Source of the DNA: Aurantibacter crassamenti | GTDB lineage: Bacteria; Bacteroidota; Bacteroidia; Flavobacteriales; Flavobacteriaceae | Reading direction: 5' to 3' | DNA length: 64,000 bases | NCBI RefSeq assembly: GCF_016811105.1 | Contig: NZ_JAFBGM010000002.1 | Span: 1,240,001-1,304,000 of the forward strand | In this document: positions 17,937 through 27,006 of the stretch, one piece after another | Position numbering within the stretch: the first letter of the stretch is position 1 | Layout: each line of letters starts with the position of its first letter | Translations under genes and position numbers: made by a program | The notes under the pieces: model-generated | Database searches by the model: none | Told to the model about the DNA's origin: nothing | What the model saw: only the letters and a program-made list of their open reading frames with translations

Positions 17937-20243
17937 TTATCCTTTCACTTTTTCTTTGAACTGGTCAAAATCAGTCTCTTGCTCCTTTTTTGGCCACGAA
18001 TTATTGGTGGTATCAATATCAGCAGTTTCCAATTTTGGATCAATAACAATATTAGTAAGTTCTGATTGTGATGAAATTACCAAATTCACTTCTTTGTCAT
18101 TTTTTCTCCAAATCTCAGCCGGATACGTTATATTTTTCTTAGTACCATCAGCATAGGTGTACTCCACAATAATTGGCATTGGAATACCACCTGGTTTATC
18201 AAAGGTTATTTCATAAAAATACTTTGGTTCTTTAACCGCATTTCTTTCAGCTTCGGTCATATTATCCATCATAAATTCTTTCAAATTTTGTGATGATTCT
18301 GATGGTGCTTTACCTTTAAGAGCTGGATCAAAATTATCAGCCTCCTCATCAACCAAGTATACGAGTGGTAATAAATCAGATTCCTTTAAGTTATTAGCAG
18401 CCATATATTCCTGCATTTTTTTATTTGGCCTATCACTTACAAAATACTTTTTGATTCCTTTGACACCTATATCTACATAATCTGTAGTATAGAACCAACC
18501 TCTCCAATAATAATCTAAATCAACAGCTGAAGCGTCTTCCATAGTTCTAAAGAAATCTTCTGGTGTTGGATGTTTAAATTTCCAACGTTGCGCATAGGTT
18601 TTGAAAGCATGATCAAAAAGCTCGCGCCCCATAACAGTTTCTCGAAGTATATTAAGTGCAGTTGCGGGCTTACCGTATGCATTCGGACCTAATTGATATA
18701 CATTCTCAGGGTTTGACATAATAGGCGCAAGGTTGCTTTGGTCCCCAGCCATATAAGGCACTATTTTCTCTGGCGCACCTCTTCTTGAAGGATAAGCCGT
18801 ATTTGGCGCTATAGCTTCAGGATACAATTCACCAAACTCTTGTTCAGCCATATATTGCATAAAAGTATCTAAACCTTCATCCATCCAACCCCATTGGCGT
18901 TCATCAGAGTTCACAATCATTGGAAAGAAATTGTGACCTACTTCATGAATAATAACACTAATCATTCCGTATTTAACACGATCAGAATATGAACCATCTT
19001 CATTTGGTCTACCGTAATTCCAGCAAATCATTGGGTATTCCATACCTTGATTTTTAGCATGTACTGAAATTGCTTTTGGATATGGATAATCAAATGTATG
19101 TGACGAATATGACTTTAAAGTAAGTGCTACAGCTTTAGTAGAATATTCTTCCCATAACGGATTTCCTTCTTTCGGATATAATGAAACTGCCATTACATCA
19201 CGGCTACCCAATTTAACGTTCTGCATATCCCAAATAAATCTTCTTGAGGTTGCAAAACCATAATCACGAACGTTTTCTGCTTTAAATCTCCAAGTCTTTT
19301 TCTTCTCTGAAAAACCTTTCGAAGCTTCAATTGCTTCCTCTTGTGTCACTATAAGCACAGGCTTGTCATATGACTTTTTAGCTTGCTCGTAACGTTTCAT
19401 CATTTCCTTAGAAAACACCTCTTTTCGGTTTTGAAGCGTACCGGTAGCATCAAGAATATGATCCGCTGGCACCGTTATATTGACTTCATAATCACCAAAA
19501 TTTAATGCAAACTCGCCATTACCCCAAAACTGATGATTTTGCCATCCTTCTACATCATTGTAAACCGCCATTCTAGGAAAAAACTGAGCAATTACATACG
19601 CACGATTACCATCAGCAAATTCTTCGTAGCCAGATCTAGCGCGATTTACGGTATGATCAGGTATATTATAATTCCACTTTATTGAGAAGGATATTTTTTC
19701 TTTACTTTTTAATGGTTCTGGTAAGTTTATACGCATCATTGTAAAGTTGATTGTATGCGATAAAGGTTTACCTGAGGCATCTTTCACTTCTTGAATTACA
19801 AAACCACCATCAAACGGTTCAGTTAAATAATTGCTGGCAAAGGTGCTTGCTTTTTCTGCAATTGGCACTCCCCCACCATTTTTCAGTTTTGCTTTAGAAT
19901 CTTTGGTTCTTATGTTTTGATCCAATTGTACCCAAAGAAATTCTAAATCGTCAGGAGAATTATTAATATAGGTAATGGTTTCATTACCACTAATTCTATG
20001 ATTCTTATCATCAAGCTCAACATTTATAACATAATTTGCTTGTTGTTGATAATACTCATGTCCTGGAGCACCTGAAGCCGAACGATAGCTATTGGGCGTT
20101 GCGAACTCTTCATAAAGTTGTTTGAATCTACTCTGGTTTACATGACCAGGTTCTTTTACTTTTGGTGCTTCTTGATCCTGTGCAAAATTCACTGCACTGA
20201 TAAGAAACAATAGTGTGGTTAAACAGTATTTTATCTTATTCAT
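17937..20243 (-). CDS. M1 family zinc metallopeptidase (aminopeptidase N-like)
   Basis: A 768-aa secreted peptidase. Residues 1-21 form a signal peptide ending near NFAQD. The zinc site is complete: H433-E434-xx-H437 in HEVGHNFF, with the third ligand E456 in WMDEGLD, exactly 19 residues after H437 as expected for family M1. The exopeptidase motif reads QGMEYP rather than GAMEN, which is usual in this Bacteroidota subgroup. About 640-768 are a C-terminal beta-rich segment without a clear T9SS sorting domain, so it is probably periplasmic. It is followed by a DUF6702-like gene in the upstream direction (62 bp), as seen in other flavobacteria. Confidence 0.93.
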   Translation of the reverse strand: MNKIKYCLTTLLFLISAVNFAQDQEAPKVKEPGHVNQSRFKQLYEEFATPNSYRSASGAPGHEYYQQQANYVINVELDDKNHRISGNETITYINNSPDDLEFLWVQLDQNIRTKDSKAKLKNGGGVPIAEKASTFASNYLTEPFDGGFVIQEVKDASGKPLSHTINFTMMRINLPEPLKSKEKISFSIKWNYNIPDHTVNRARSGYEEFADGNRAYVIAQFFPRMAVYNDVEGWQNHQFWGNGEFALNFGDYEVNITVPADHILDATGTLQNRKEVFSKEMMKRYEQAKKSYDKPVLIVTQEEAIEASKGFSEKKKTWRFKAENVRDYGFATSRRFIWDMQNVKLGSRDVMAVSLYPKEGNPLWEEYSTKAVALTLKSYSSHTFDYPYPKAISVHAKNQGMEYPMICWNYGRPNEDGSYSDRVKYGMISVIIHEVGHNFFPMIVNSDERQWGWMDEGLDTFMQYMAEQEFGELYPEAIAPNTAYPSRRGAPEKIVPYMAGDQSNLAPIMSNPENVYQLGPNAYGKPATALNILRETVMGRELFDHAFKTYAQRWKFKHPTPEDFFRTMEDASAVDLDYYWRGWFYTTDYVDIGVKGIKKYFVSDRPNKKMQEYMAANNLKESDLLPLVYLVDEEADNFDPALKGKAPSESSQNLKEFMMDNMTEAERNAVKEPKYFYEITFDKPGGIPMPIIVEYTYADGTKKNITYPAEIWRKNDKEVNLVISSQSELTNIVIDPKLETADIDTTNNSWPKKEQETDFDQFKEKVKG

Positions 20244-20305
20244 TTCTGTCTTTAATTATTAATCTTGGAAAATTAATGGATTTCTAAGGATTTGTTAATA
20301 TTGCG

Positions 20306-20812
20306 TTACAATTTTAACATTCCTTTATCATTATCCTTCATCAGTACAAAGCTCTTTTTTTTATCATTTATCTTGAAATGAAGAATATTCTGTTGCTCAT
20401 CAAAGAGGTCTGTAAGCAGTTTATTTTGTATTGAAATTGACTGTAATTTTGTCAATTCGATATTAGTTACTTCTATATAAAGGATAGCAACATCGTTGTC
20501 GTATTTTTTACCAAGAAATTGATATTCATTGAGATCCCCATTAATTTCTACTATAAACTTTTCTCTGAAATACTTTTGAATATAAGCGGCAGCCGCATCT
20601 GATTCATTTTCAGTTGCTAATTTAGCATCAAGACCATAACGCTCTTTGAGTAAAGCCTCAAGGTCATCAATAAATATTCTTGAAGTGATTTGTATGGAAC
20701 TATATTTTTCAGAATAAGTAACATTTGTGACACTCACGTAAAACTTATGAATAACTGTAAAAGAAAAAAGTGGCAGTAATAAAATAATTAAACCACGCTT
20801 AAAGACTTTCAT
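20306..20812 (-). CDS. DUF6702-like secreted protein
   Basis: A 168-aa protein with an N-terminal hydrophobic signal (about residues 5-22) and the sequence HKFYVSVTNVTYSE directly after it, which is typical of the DUF6702 family. Function is unknown. Members are commonly found next to M1 peptidase genes in flavobacteria, as here, so it may assist the peptidase in the periplasm; that is inference. The mature part looks beta-rich. Family assignment is from memory of the N-terminal motif and context, not from a search. Confidence 0.75.
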   Translation of the reverse strand: MKVFKRGLIILLLPLFSFTVIHKFYVSVTNVTYSEKYSSIQITSRIFIDDLEALLKERYGLDAKLATENESDAAAAYIQKYFREKFIVEINGDLNEYQFLGKKYDNDVAILYIEVTNIELTKLQSISIQNKLLTDLFDEQQNILHFKINDKKKSFVLMKDNDKGMLKL

Positions 20813-20886
20813 ATATTTTTCAATTTAACCTGACTATAAATGACAAATTTTATGCCAATAATTAATGTACTTTGCGGATTTAAACT

Positions 20887-21666
20887 TTAATCTAATTCGT
20901 TGTTTTTACGATAGACCACACTTTTTTTACGCAAATATTCCCAAATTTTTAAATGGTCATGCGTATCAACCACGGCCTGAAAATACGCATCTACCTCACA
21001 ATAGTACATAAATGCACTGATTTGATCCTCAGGAATTTTTAAATCTGAAACAAAAAGTGAATCAACGTAAAACGCCCTAACCCTTTGTGTACGGCTATAT
21101 ACCGAATTTCGCTTCACCCTTTTTTTCAACATTTTAGTCCGTCCGGTTATGGCATTTATCAAGGGATCGATACTCATAAGTGGGTTGGCTGTAGCAGCAA
21201 AAAGTACACGTTCTGCCTTGCTTGGTAATTTCACATAAGCATTGGGTAAATTTAAGGTAGAAGCCGTAATAATTTTACCAGTATTTAGATTACCCGCATC
21301 ACGAGATAAATCACCTGAAAGATTATAGGGGCGCACAACTACTTCTGATAATTGCGTGAGCGCGTCATCCATATGAATTTGAAATAATTCTTGTTCAAGA
21401 ATATCTAGCGTTACTAGTATTTGCTTTTGCTTAAATTGAACGGCAGAAATAACTAGTGTATCAAACAGTTTAACAGGAATCTCAAAAAAACCATCAATAT
21501 CAGTAATGGTAAATCTATTGCTTGAAATGTTTAAAACATGCGTAGCAGCCACATCACCATCGTCACTATAAACACGACCTTGCAAATCAGTATGAAATTG
21601 ATTTTGAGCACTTACAATAGTGGTCATTGCTAAAAAGATGGCAAAAAGAAGGTTATTTATCCTCAT
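20887..21666 (-). CDS. Carboxypeptidase-regulatory-domain envelope protein (259 aa)
   Basis: Residues 1-20 form a signal peptide. About 26-105 are a CarboxypepD_reg-like (transthyretin-fold) domain of the type found at the front of TonB-dependent receptors, here with ITDIDGFFEIPV and ending at LSEVVVRPYN, just where a receptor plug would begin. No plug or barrel follows. The remaining about 150 residues are charged and unrecognised. It is paralogous to the next upstream gene, which overlaps it by 14 bp, so the two are translated as a pair. A role as a periplasmic adaptor is possible but unproven. Confidence 0.78.
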   Translation of the reverse strand: MRINNLLFAIFLAMTTIVSAQNQFHTDLQGRVYSDDGDVAATHVLNISSNRFTITDIDGFFEIPVKLFDTLVISAVQFKQKQILVTLDILEQELFQIHMDDALTQLSEVVVRPYNLSGDLSRDAGNLNTGKIITASTLNLPNAYVKLPSKAERVLFAATANPLMSIDPLINAITGRTKMLKKRVKRNSVYSRTQRVRAFYVDSLFVSDLKIPEDQISAFMYYCEVDAYFQAVVDTHDHLKIWEYLRKKSVVYRKNNELD

Positions 21667-22399
21667 CCATTTGGGTTCGGTATTCCCTACTTTGATTTAC
21701 AAGAAAATCTAACAATTGAAATTCATTGTCTTTTTTCAACAATGTTTTTTCATCCATAGTGGCATCCACATAATATAAAAAATCTTCAATTTTTTCTTGT
21801 GGTAATTTTAAATCGAGCACAAAAAACTCATCATTATAAACTTGTCGTAAAATTTCACTAGGCTTTAATTTTGGTACATTTTCTTGATCCTTATCTTTAC
21901 CAATAGCCATTAAAGCTTTAAATATATTTACAAAATTAATTCCGTCTTTCATACCTCTTTCAGCCTGAGATAGCGATATATTCTCTACCTCGGTAGCACG
22001 GTCAATTTCATATTCAACTTCTTTAAATTTTTCACTTTGTGCTTCTAAGAACTTCTCTTTGTCTTCAGGCGAAATAACAACCTCATCTAACTCAGTTACT
22101 TTTTCATTGACTTCAACAACCAATCTGTTATTTGCTATCATATCAGCAGTAATAGTAATAACCTCTAACTCATAATTTACCGCTGTAAAAGCAAGCTCAT
22201 CACCCACCTTCACATTTATAGCAAATTGCCCGTTATCATTAGTGATTGTTGCCATTTCTGAAGTAACATTAATTACGTTTTCATTGGGTACATTTACATT
22301 TCTGTACAGTACCTGCCCACGTAATAATGTTCTAGTATCATCTTGTGCAGAAATACTAGTAAAACCAATAAGAATTAAAAAAATGTAAATCTTTTTCAT
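21653..22399 (-). CDS. Carboxypeptidase-regulatory-domain envelope protein (248 aa)
   Basis: First gene of a two-gene minus-strand operon. The signal peptide covers residues 1-19 (ending TSISAQDD). A CarboxypepD_reg-like domain covers about 24-105, with ITNDNGQFAINVKVGD and the closing TELDEVVISPED. The C-terminal half is helical and charged, with no domain I recognise. The start at ATG 22399 is favoured over an in-frame ATG at 22480, because a -7 element sits at 22478-22485 and because the signal peptide begins at the later ATG. The stop lies within the downstream paralogue's start region (14-bp overlap). Confidence 0.78.
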   Translation of the reverse strand: MKKIYIFLILIGFTSISAQDDTRTLLRGQVLYRNVNVPNENVINVTSEMATITNDNGQFAINVKVGDELAFTAVNYELEVITITADMIANNRLVVEVNEKVTELDEVVISPEDKEKFLEAQSEKFKEVEYEIDRATEVENISLSQAERGMKDGINFVNIFKALMAIGKDKDQENVPKLKPSEILRQVYNDEFFVLDLKLPQEKIEDFLYYVDATMDEKTLLKKDNEFQLLDFLVNQSREYRTQMDEDK

Positions 22400-22477
22400 A
22401 TGCATTAAAGAAAAAACAAGTTTGGTTCTTAAAAAAAAGTAAGCAACTAAACTTTTGTTAATTTGTTGACGTACATA

Positions 22478-22485
22478 CAAAAGTA
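22478..22485 (-). promoter_or_regulatory. -7 element for the carboxypeptidase-regulatory-domain operon
   Basis: The minus strand reads TACTTTTG (TAnnTTTG), giving a leader of roughly 70 bases before ATG 22399. Confidence 0.5.
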
Positions 22486-22574
22486 CACTTTTGCATGATG
22501 CGCGGTCATATGACGTTTAAGCCCTTTGATTATCCATTTTGTCGTTAATTATTCATTATGTTAGTGCATAATTG

Positions 22575-22582
22575 TATTTTTG
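22575..22582 (+). promoter_or_regulatory. -7 element for the first fibre module
   Basis: TATTTTTG matches TAnnTTTG, 40 bases ahead of the ATG at 22623. It would drive the 926-aa and 386-aa genes together. Confidence 0.5.
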
Positions 22583-22622
22583 GTAGTGCTATTATAAAAA
22601 AGGAAAATAAATCTCCTTCCCT

Positions 22623-25403
22623 ATGAGAAAATCACGATTAATCCTACTTATCGCATTATTTGCTATGCCTGCAATTTTTGGGCAAATAAAAATTGGCGAT
22701 AACCCACAAGCAATTTCACCGACTTCGGTTTTAGAGCTAGAAAGTAATGACAGAGTTTTAGTCATCACTAGAATCACCACGGCTCAAATGGATGCCATTG
22801 TGCCCAACCAAGGTGCAATGATTTATAATACCGATACGCAATGTATTCATTATTATGATGGCACACAATGGGTAAACCTTTGTGATTCAGCAGGTTTTGA
22901 AGTAGCTGATAATAGTATTAAAAGTAATCATATTGATGATTTTAGTATACAAGGTAATGATATACAAGATGGGGCAATAGGTCTTGGAAAACTACAAAAT
23001 GGATCGGTTACCGTAGATAAATTAAGTCAAAATGCGGTAGGGCCGTATGCTATAAATAGGGATAGCTTACCACTTAGTTATTTTGATAATGATTTAAATC
23101 TGCTGACTATAGATCCAGATGCGGCAAATGATATTACAAACCCTACGGGAAATGGTGCTTTTTATGATAATCAACCCGTTTTAGATTTAATTGATGCGAA
23201 TACAACGTTTATCAATGGACATATTACTGCAGATCAGGATATCAACCCAAATAATGAAATACAAACCATAACATTTGACAATGGAACTAATATTCTTACG
23301 CTTGAACACCCAAGTGGTAATACCACTGCAAATTTATCAAGTTTAGCTGGTGGTGCAGGAAATACAACAGATGAGTTAATTACAGCAGCAATATTAAATG
23401 CTTCTAATGAATTGGTTATTACAGAAGGAGGCTTAAATACTACTATAGACTTAAGTAGTTTAGCTGGTGGTGGTGGTCAAAATTTAACAAATGTTTTGAC
23501 TCAAGGTAATGATGCTGGTACAAACAAAATAATTGGATTAGGGGCACCTACAAACCCAAATGATGCAGCTACTAAAGCGTATGTTGATGCAAACGTAGGT
23601 GGAAATCAGAATTTAGCTCAAGTATTAACACAAGGAACGGATGGCGGAGCAGCTTTAATAAAGAATATTTTAGATCCAGTAGACCCACAAGATGCTGCTA
23701 CCAGAGCTTATGTTTTAGCTGCTGTTGCCAGTGGTGGAGCAATAACGGATGGAAGTATTTTAATTGGAGGTGCAGGTGATGTAGCGCAACAATTAGCGGT
23801 GAGTGGTGATGCGACTTTAGCAAATGATGGTGCTTTAACAATTGAAGATGATGCTGTAGAACTAAATATGCTGGCACACCCGGATCCTGCAGCTACTATT
23901 CCACCAGCCAATGGCGATATAATGGTATGGGATAATGATAACCTTGAATGGAAAATTGATACCCAAGCTGGTGAGCATTCTGGCACGGCGAATGCCATAT
24001 TTTTTGCAGATAAAGACCCTGCCAATCTTGGCAAACCAACAACTACCGATGATAATAGTTACGCAAATGATGATGGTGGTTTTTATTGGGATCCTGAAGG
24101 AAGGAAAGTTGGTACAACAGGTTACGGAGCACTTTATGTTGGTTTAGATGGTAATCCGCAATCAGATGAAGTAAAGGTTCACATTGCAGAAAGTAAACCA
24201 GGATTTGCTTATGCCTTAGAGTTACAAAATCGAAATAATGGAACAGGTACTACAACAGGAATTCTATTCTCAACTGAAGGCTCCACAACATATGGTAAGG
24301 GTGGTTTAGTATATGAAAGAACTGGCGGTTTTGCTCGAGGAGATTTTCATTTTCTTCAAAATTCAACTACAAGTACTGTAAGCACTGATTTAAACGATAA
24401 AGCCTTCACCATTAAAAACAATGGTGATATTGTTCTGTATGGTGGAATTGATATCGATGGTATTGGCACAGGAGGTACAAACCAAGTATTAACTTCCGAT
24501 GGGGCTGGTGGAATTCTTTGGGGTGCCGGCGGAAGTGGAACTGACAATCAACAGTTAACTCTTGAAACAGGAAACCTTTTAACTTTGGAAGACGGTGGCA
24601 CTGCAATTAACCTTACTCCCTTTCTTGACGACCAAACCGCGGCTGATGTATCTGTTGCCGCAACAGCTACCAACTATACTGCCGCTACCGCAGATGTCGA
24701 AGCCCATTTAGTTGGAATCAATACAGCACTTGCAAGTGGTGGGCACAACGGCACAGCTGCCGGCTCAATTTTCTTTGCTGCAGCAACAACTCCTTTTGCG
24801 CCTACAGAGAATAATGCACAACTTTTTTGGGATAACACAGATAATAAATTATATGTAGGCCCACAGTTTATAGATGCAGATAATAATGTGAAATTGAACA
24901 TAGGTGGTACTGCACGCACGCAAGGTATTAAAAACTCACAAGGATCTGCTGCACTACCTTCCTATCGATTTACTGATGATGTTAACTCTGGAATGTTTTT
25001 ACCCGTAGAAGACGAACTAGGTTTTTCTACTGTTGGCACAGAGGCTATTCGAATAGACCCTGACCAACAAGTTGGTGTTAGCATTCAAAACCCCACATCA
25101 ACCTTACACGTAAATGGTACTTTTGCTACTGCAATACGAAACCCACCCGGTGATACAAGTCTAACTGATGACGATTATACATTAATTTTAAATTCAGGTG
25201 CAGGTCCAACAGACATAGCTCTTCCAGACCCTGCTACTTCGAAAGGTAGAATATATATAATTAAAAACCCATCAGCAAGTCCTGCCAATTTTTCAGGCTT
25301 TGATTATGTCCCATCAACCAGTACCGTAAGTACAAATGTAATTCCAGCTAGTGCTGTGTTACAAATACAAAGTGATGGTGCTGATTGGCAACAAATAAAT
25401 TAA
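22623..25403 (+). CDS. Secreted fibre-like protein of module 1 (926 aa)
   Basis: Residues 1-20 form a signal peptide (ending AIFGQ). A head domain at about 21-90 carries SVLELESNDRV and GAMIYNTDTQC and is shared with the giant protein at 27007. The middle is Asn/Thr/Gly/Ala-rich with short repeats such as LTQGNDAGTNK and DAATKAYVD, the kind seen in phage tail-fibre-like surface proteins. Late segments (QLFWDNTDNKL, PSYRFTDDVNSGMF) recur in the giant protein. The last about 100 residues (GRIYIIKNPSA, SAVLQIQSDGADW) recur in the 483-aa protein at 36796. No T9SS C-terminal domain is seen. The gene is separated by one base from the type B partner gene, so the two form an operon. Extracellular fibre or adhesin is inferred. 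Confidence 0.8.
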   Translation: MRKSRLILLIALFAMPAIFGQIKIGDNPQAISPTSVLELESNDRVLVITRITTAQMDAIVPNQGAMIYNTDTQCIHYYDGTQWVNLCDSAGFEVADNSIKSNHIDDFSIQGNDIQDGAIGLGKLQNGSVTVDKLSQNAVGPYAINRDSLPLSYFDNDLNLLTIDPDAANDITNPTGNGAFYDNQPVLDLIDANTTFINGHITADQDINPNNEIQTITFDNGTNILTLEHPSGNTTANLSSLAGGAGNTTDELITAAILNASNELVITEGGLNTTIDLSSLAGGGGQNLTNVLTQGNDAGTNKIIGLGAPTNPNDAATKAYVDANVGGNQNLAQVLTQGTDGGAALIKNILDPVDPQDAATRAYVLAAVASGGAITDGSILIGGAGDVAQQLAVSGDATLANDGALTIEDDAVELNMLAHPDPAATIPPANGDIMVWDNDNLEWKIDTQAGEHSGTANAIFFADKDPANLGKPTTTDDNSYANDDGGFYWDPEGRKVGTTGYGALYVGLDGNPQSDEVKVHIAESKPGFAYALELQNRNNGTGTTTGILFSTEGSTTYGKGGLVYERTGGFARGDFHFLQNSTTSTVSTDLNDKAFTIKNNGDIVLYGGIDIDGIGTGGTNQVLTSDGAGGILWGAGGSGTDNQQLTLETGNLLTLEDGGTAINLTPFLDDQTAADVSVAATATNYTAATADVEAHLVGINTALASGGHNGTAAGSIFFAAATTPFAPTENNAQLFWDNTDNKLYVGPQFIDADNNVKLNIGGTARTQGIKNSQGSAALPSYRFTDDVNSGMFLPVEDELGFSTVGTEAIRIDPDQQVGVSIQNPTSTLHVNGTFATAIRNPPGDTSLTDDDYTLILNSGAGPTDIALPDPATSKGRIYIIKNPSASPANFSGFDYVPSTSTVSTNVIPASAVLQIQSDGADWQQIN

Positions 25404-25404
25404 T

Positions 25405-26565
25405 ATGAAGCACCTATCCTACATATTCATACTTATGATGTTTGCCCTGGGTAATGCTCAAACTGGGTTGTACAATCAAGGTAACTTAGGTATTCATCAA
25501 GAAGGTAAAATTGGTTTTCATACCCATTTAATTAATGACGGGGTAATTGATGATGCTGAAGGTTTAGCAGGTTTTTATAGTGCAGCGAATATCATAGAAG
25601 TGAGTGGTGCTTTTCCGGCCACCTTTTATGATACAGAGTTCATGACACAAAATGGCGTATTATTAAATACAACCATGAATGTGGAAAACAATGCCAATTT
25701 TATTACAGGTGATGTACTTACTTTTCGCAATCAACCGTCAAATACGCTAAACTTCTTAGCCACCAGTTTTTCTACAGGCGAAGCTGACATTTCAAAAGTA
25801 GATGGTTACGCGAGTATTAATAATCTGCAGAATTTTACATTCCCTATTGGTGATGTGGTACAATTAAGACCTTTAATTTTAAATTCTAATGCGACCAATG
25901 CAGTTGCAAAATGCGCTTATTTTTTTGAAGACCCTAATACTGCAGCTACATTTGCAACAGGTTTTAATACCAATATAAAATCTGAAACTATTGGTGAAGT
26001 AAGCACCGTAGAGTTTTGGCATTTAGAGGGTAGCGTACCTTCTACAATTAGCATTAGTTGGAACGCGCGCAGTAATATTGGTGCCTTAACTGATGACCCT
26101 AATAATGTGGTAGCCGTTGGTTGGAGCAAAGCAATTAACCAATGGGTAAGTTTAGGCGGTACATCAACAGGTGACCTTACACAAGGATTTGCGGTATCTG
26201 CAAGTTTTGTTCCTGATGATTATGAGATAATTACGTTTAGTGGTGCGGGTGAGCCTTCTGATATAATAAACTTAGACAACTATTTAGTGACGCCCAATGG
26301 TGATGGCATCAATGATGTGCTTGAATTCCCTGAATTGGCCCTCTCACCAAACAATCACATGCGAATATTCGACCGTTATGGTTTAAAAGTATTTGATCAG
26401 CGCAATTATGTCAATGAGTTTGGTGGATTTGCAAATGGCAATAGCCTGGTTTTAAATAAAGATGAAGGCCTTCCGGCAGGTGTCTATTTTTATATCATTT
26501 CTATGGATGATTTGGGACTCGACTTTCAAGGGTTTTTATATTTAGCATCTCAAAATGCAAATTAG
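25405..26565 (+). CDS. T9SS type B sorting-domain protein, partner of module 1 (386 aa)
   Basis: Residues 1-18 form a signal peptide. About 20-285 are a beta-rich domain shared with the 388-aa protein at 38257 (common stretches GFHTHLINDGV, KCAYFFEDPN, EFWHLEGSV). About 292-386 are a gliding-motility-associated/CHU_C (T9SS type B) sorting domain, with VTPNGDGINDVLEF, MRIFDRYGLKVFD and LPAGVYFYIISM. It should be exported through the type IX system and attached to or released from the cell surface. No PorP/SprF-like gene, often adjacent to type B substrates, is found here. The one-base gap after the fibre gene suggests the two proteins act together. Confidence 0.9.
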   Translation: MKHLSYIFILMMFALGNAQTGLYNQGNLGIHQEGKIGFHTHLINDGVIDDAEGLAGFYSAANIIEVSGAFPATFYDTEFMTQNGVLLNTTMNVENNANFITGDVLTFRNQPSNTLNFLATSFSTGEADISKVDGYASINNLQNFTFPIGDVVQLRPLILNSNATNAVAKCAYFFEDPNTAATFATGFNTNIKSETIGEVSTVEFWHLEGSVPSTISISWNARSNIGALTDDPNNVVAVGWSKAINQWVSLGGTSTGDLTQGFAVSASFVPDDYEIITFSGAGEPSDIINLDNYLVTPNGDGINDVLEFPELALSPNNHMRIFDRYGLKVFDQRNYVNEFGGFANGNSLVLNKDEGLPAGVYFYIISMDDLGLDFQGFLYLASQNAN

Positions 26566-26962
26566 GTAGTATTCAATCCATTATACGGATTCCAAATTAT
26601 CTTGAAAATTTAATTTTCTAATTCAAGCAACCAATAAATTCTTGCTTTATTTATAATTTCACTTAGTGCTCAGTTACTTTTTAGTACAATGTTGTTTTCC
26701 ATTTTATTTGTCAATTAAATGGTAAAAAACACGTTAGCACGCTTCTAAATTTCTTGAAATCATCAAAAGGGTTTTAAATTCACATAAAGACTTACTAAAC
26801 AGCATTTTAAAACAGAAATATTCATCGATTTTATCTGCTTTTTAACCTATTACAATTTCAATTTTGTTAGCAAGAATAAAATAGACAAATTATTTCTATG
26901 CCTTTTTACAACATAATTGACACGGTACACAACATATATTTAAAAATGGTGGGCATCACGAC
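26566..26962. other. Intergenic region between the two fibre modules
   Basis: About 440 bp without a gene up to the ATG at 27007. It is very AT-rich. A weak inverted repeat (CTTGAA 26601-26606 with TTCAAG 26622-26627, enclosing GAAAAT/ATTTTC) could be the end of the module 1 transcript. The only other signal I can support is the -7 element at 26963-26970. Confidence 0.4.
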
Positions 26963-26970
26963 TAAATTTG
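26963..26970 (+). promoter_or_regulatory. -7 element for the giant fibre operon
   Basis: TAAATTTG matches TAnnTTTG. It overlaps an upstream in-frame start at 26968, so the true start of the giant protein is the ATG at 27007, which also begins the signal peptide. Confidence 0.5.
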
Positions 26971-27006
26971 GTGGTAACTAGTAAGTTAACACACAGTCCC
27001 ATTGTT

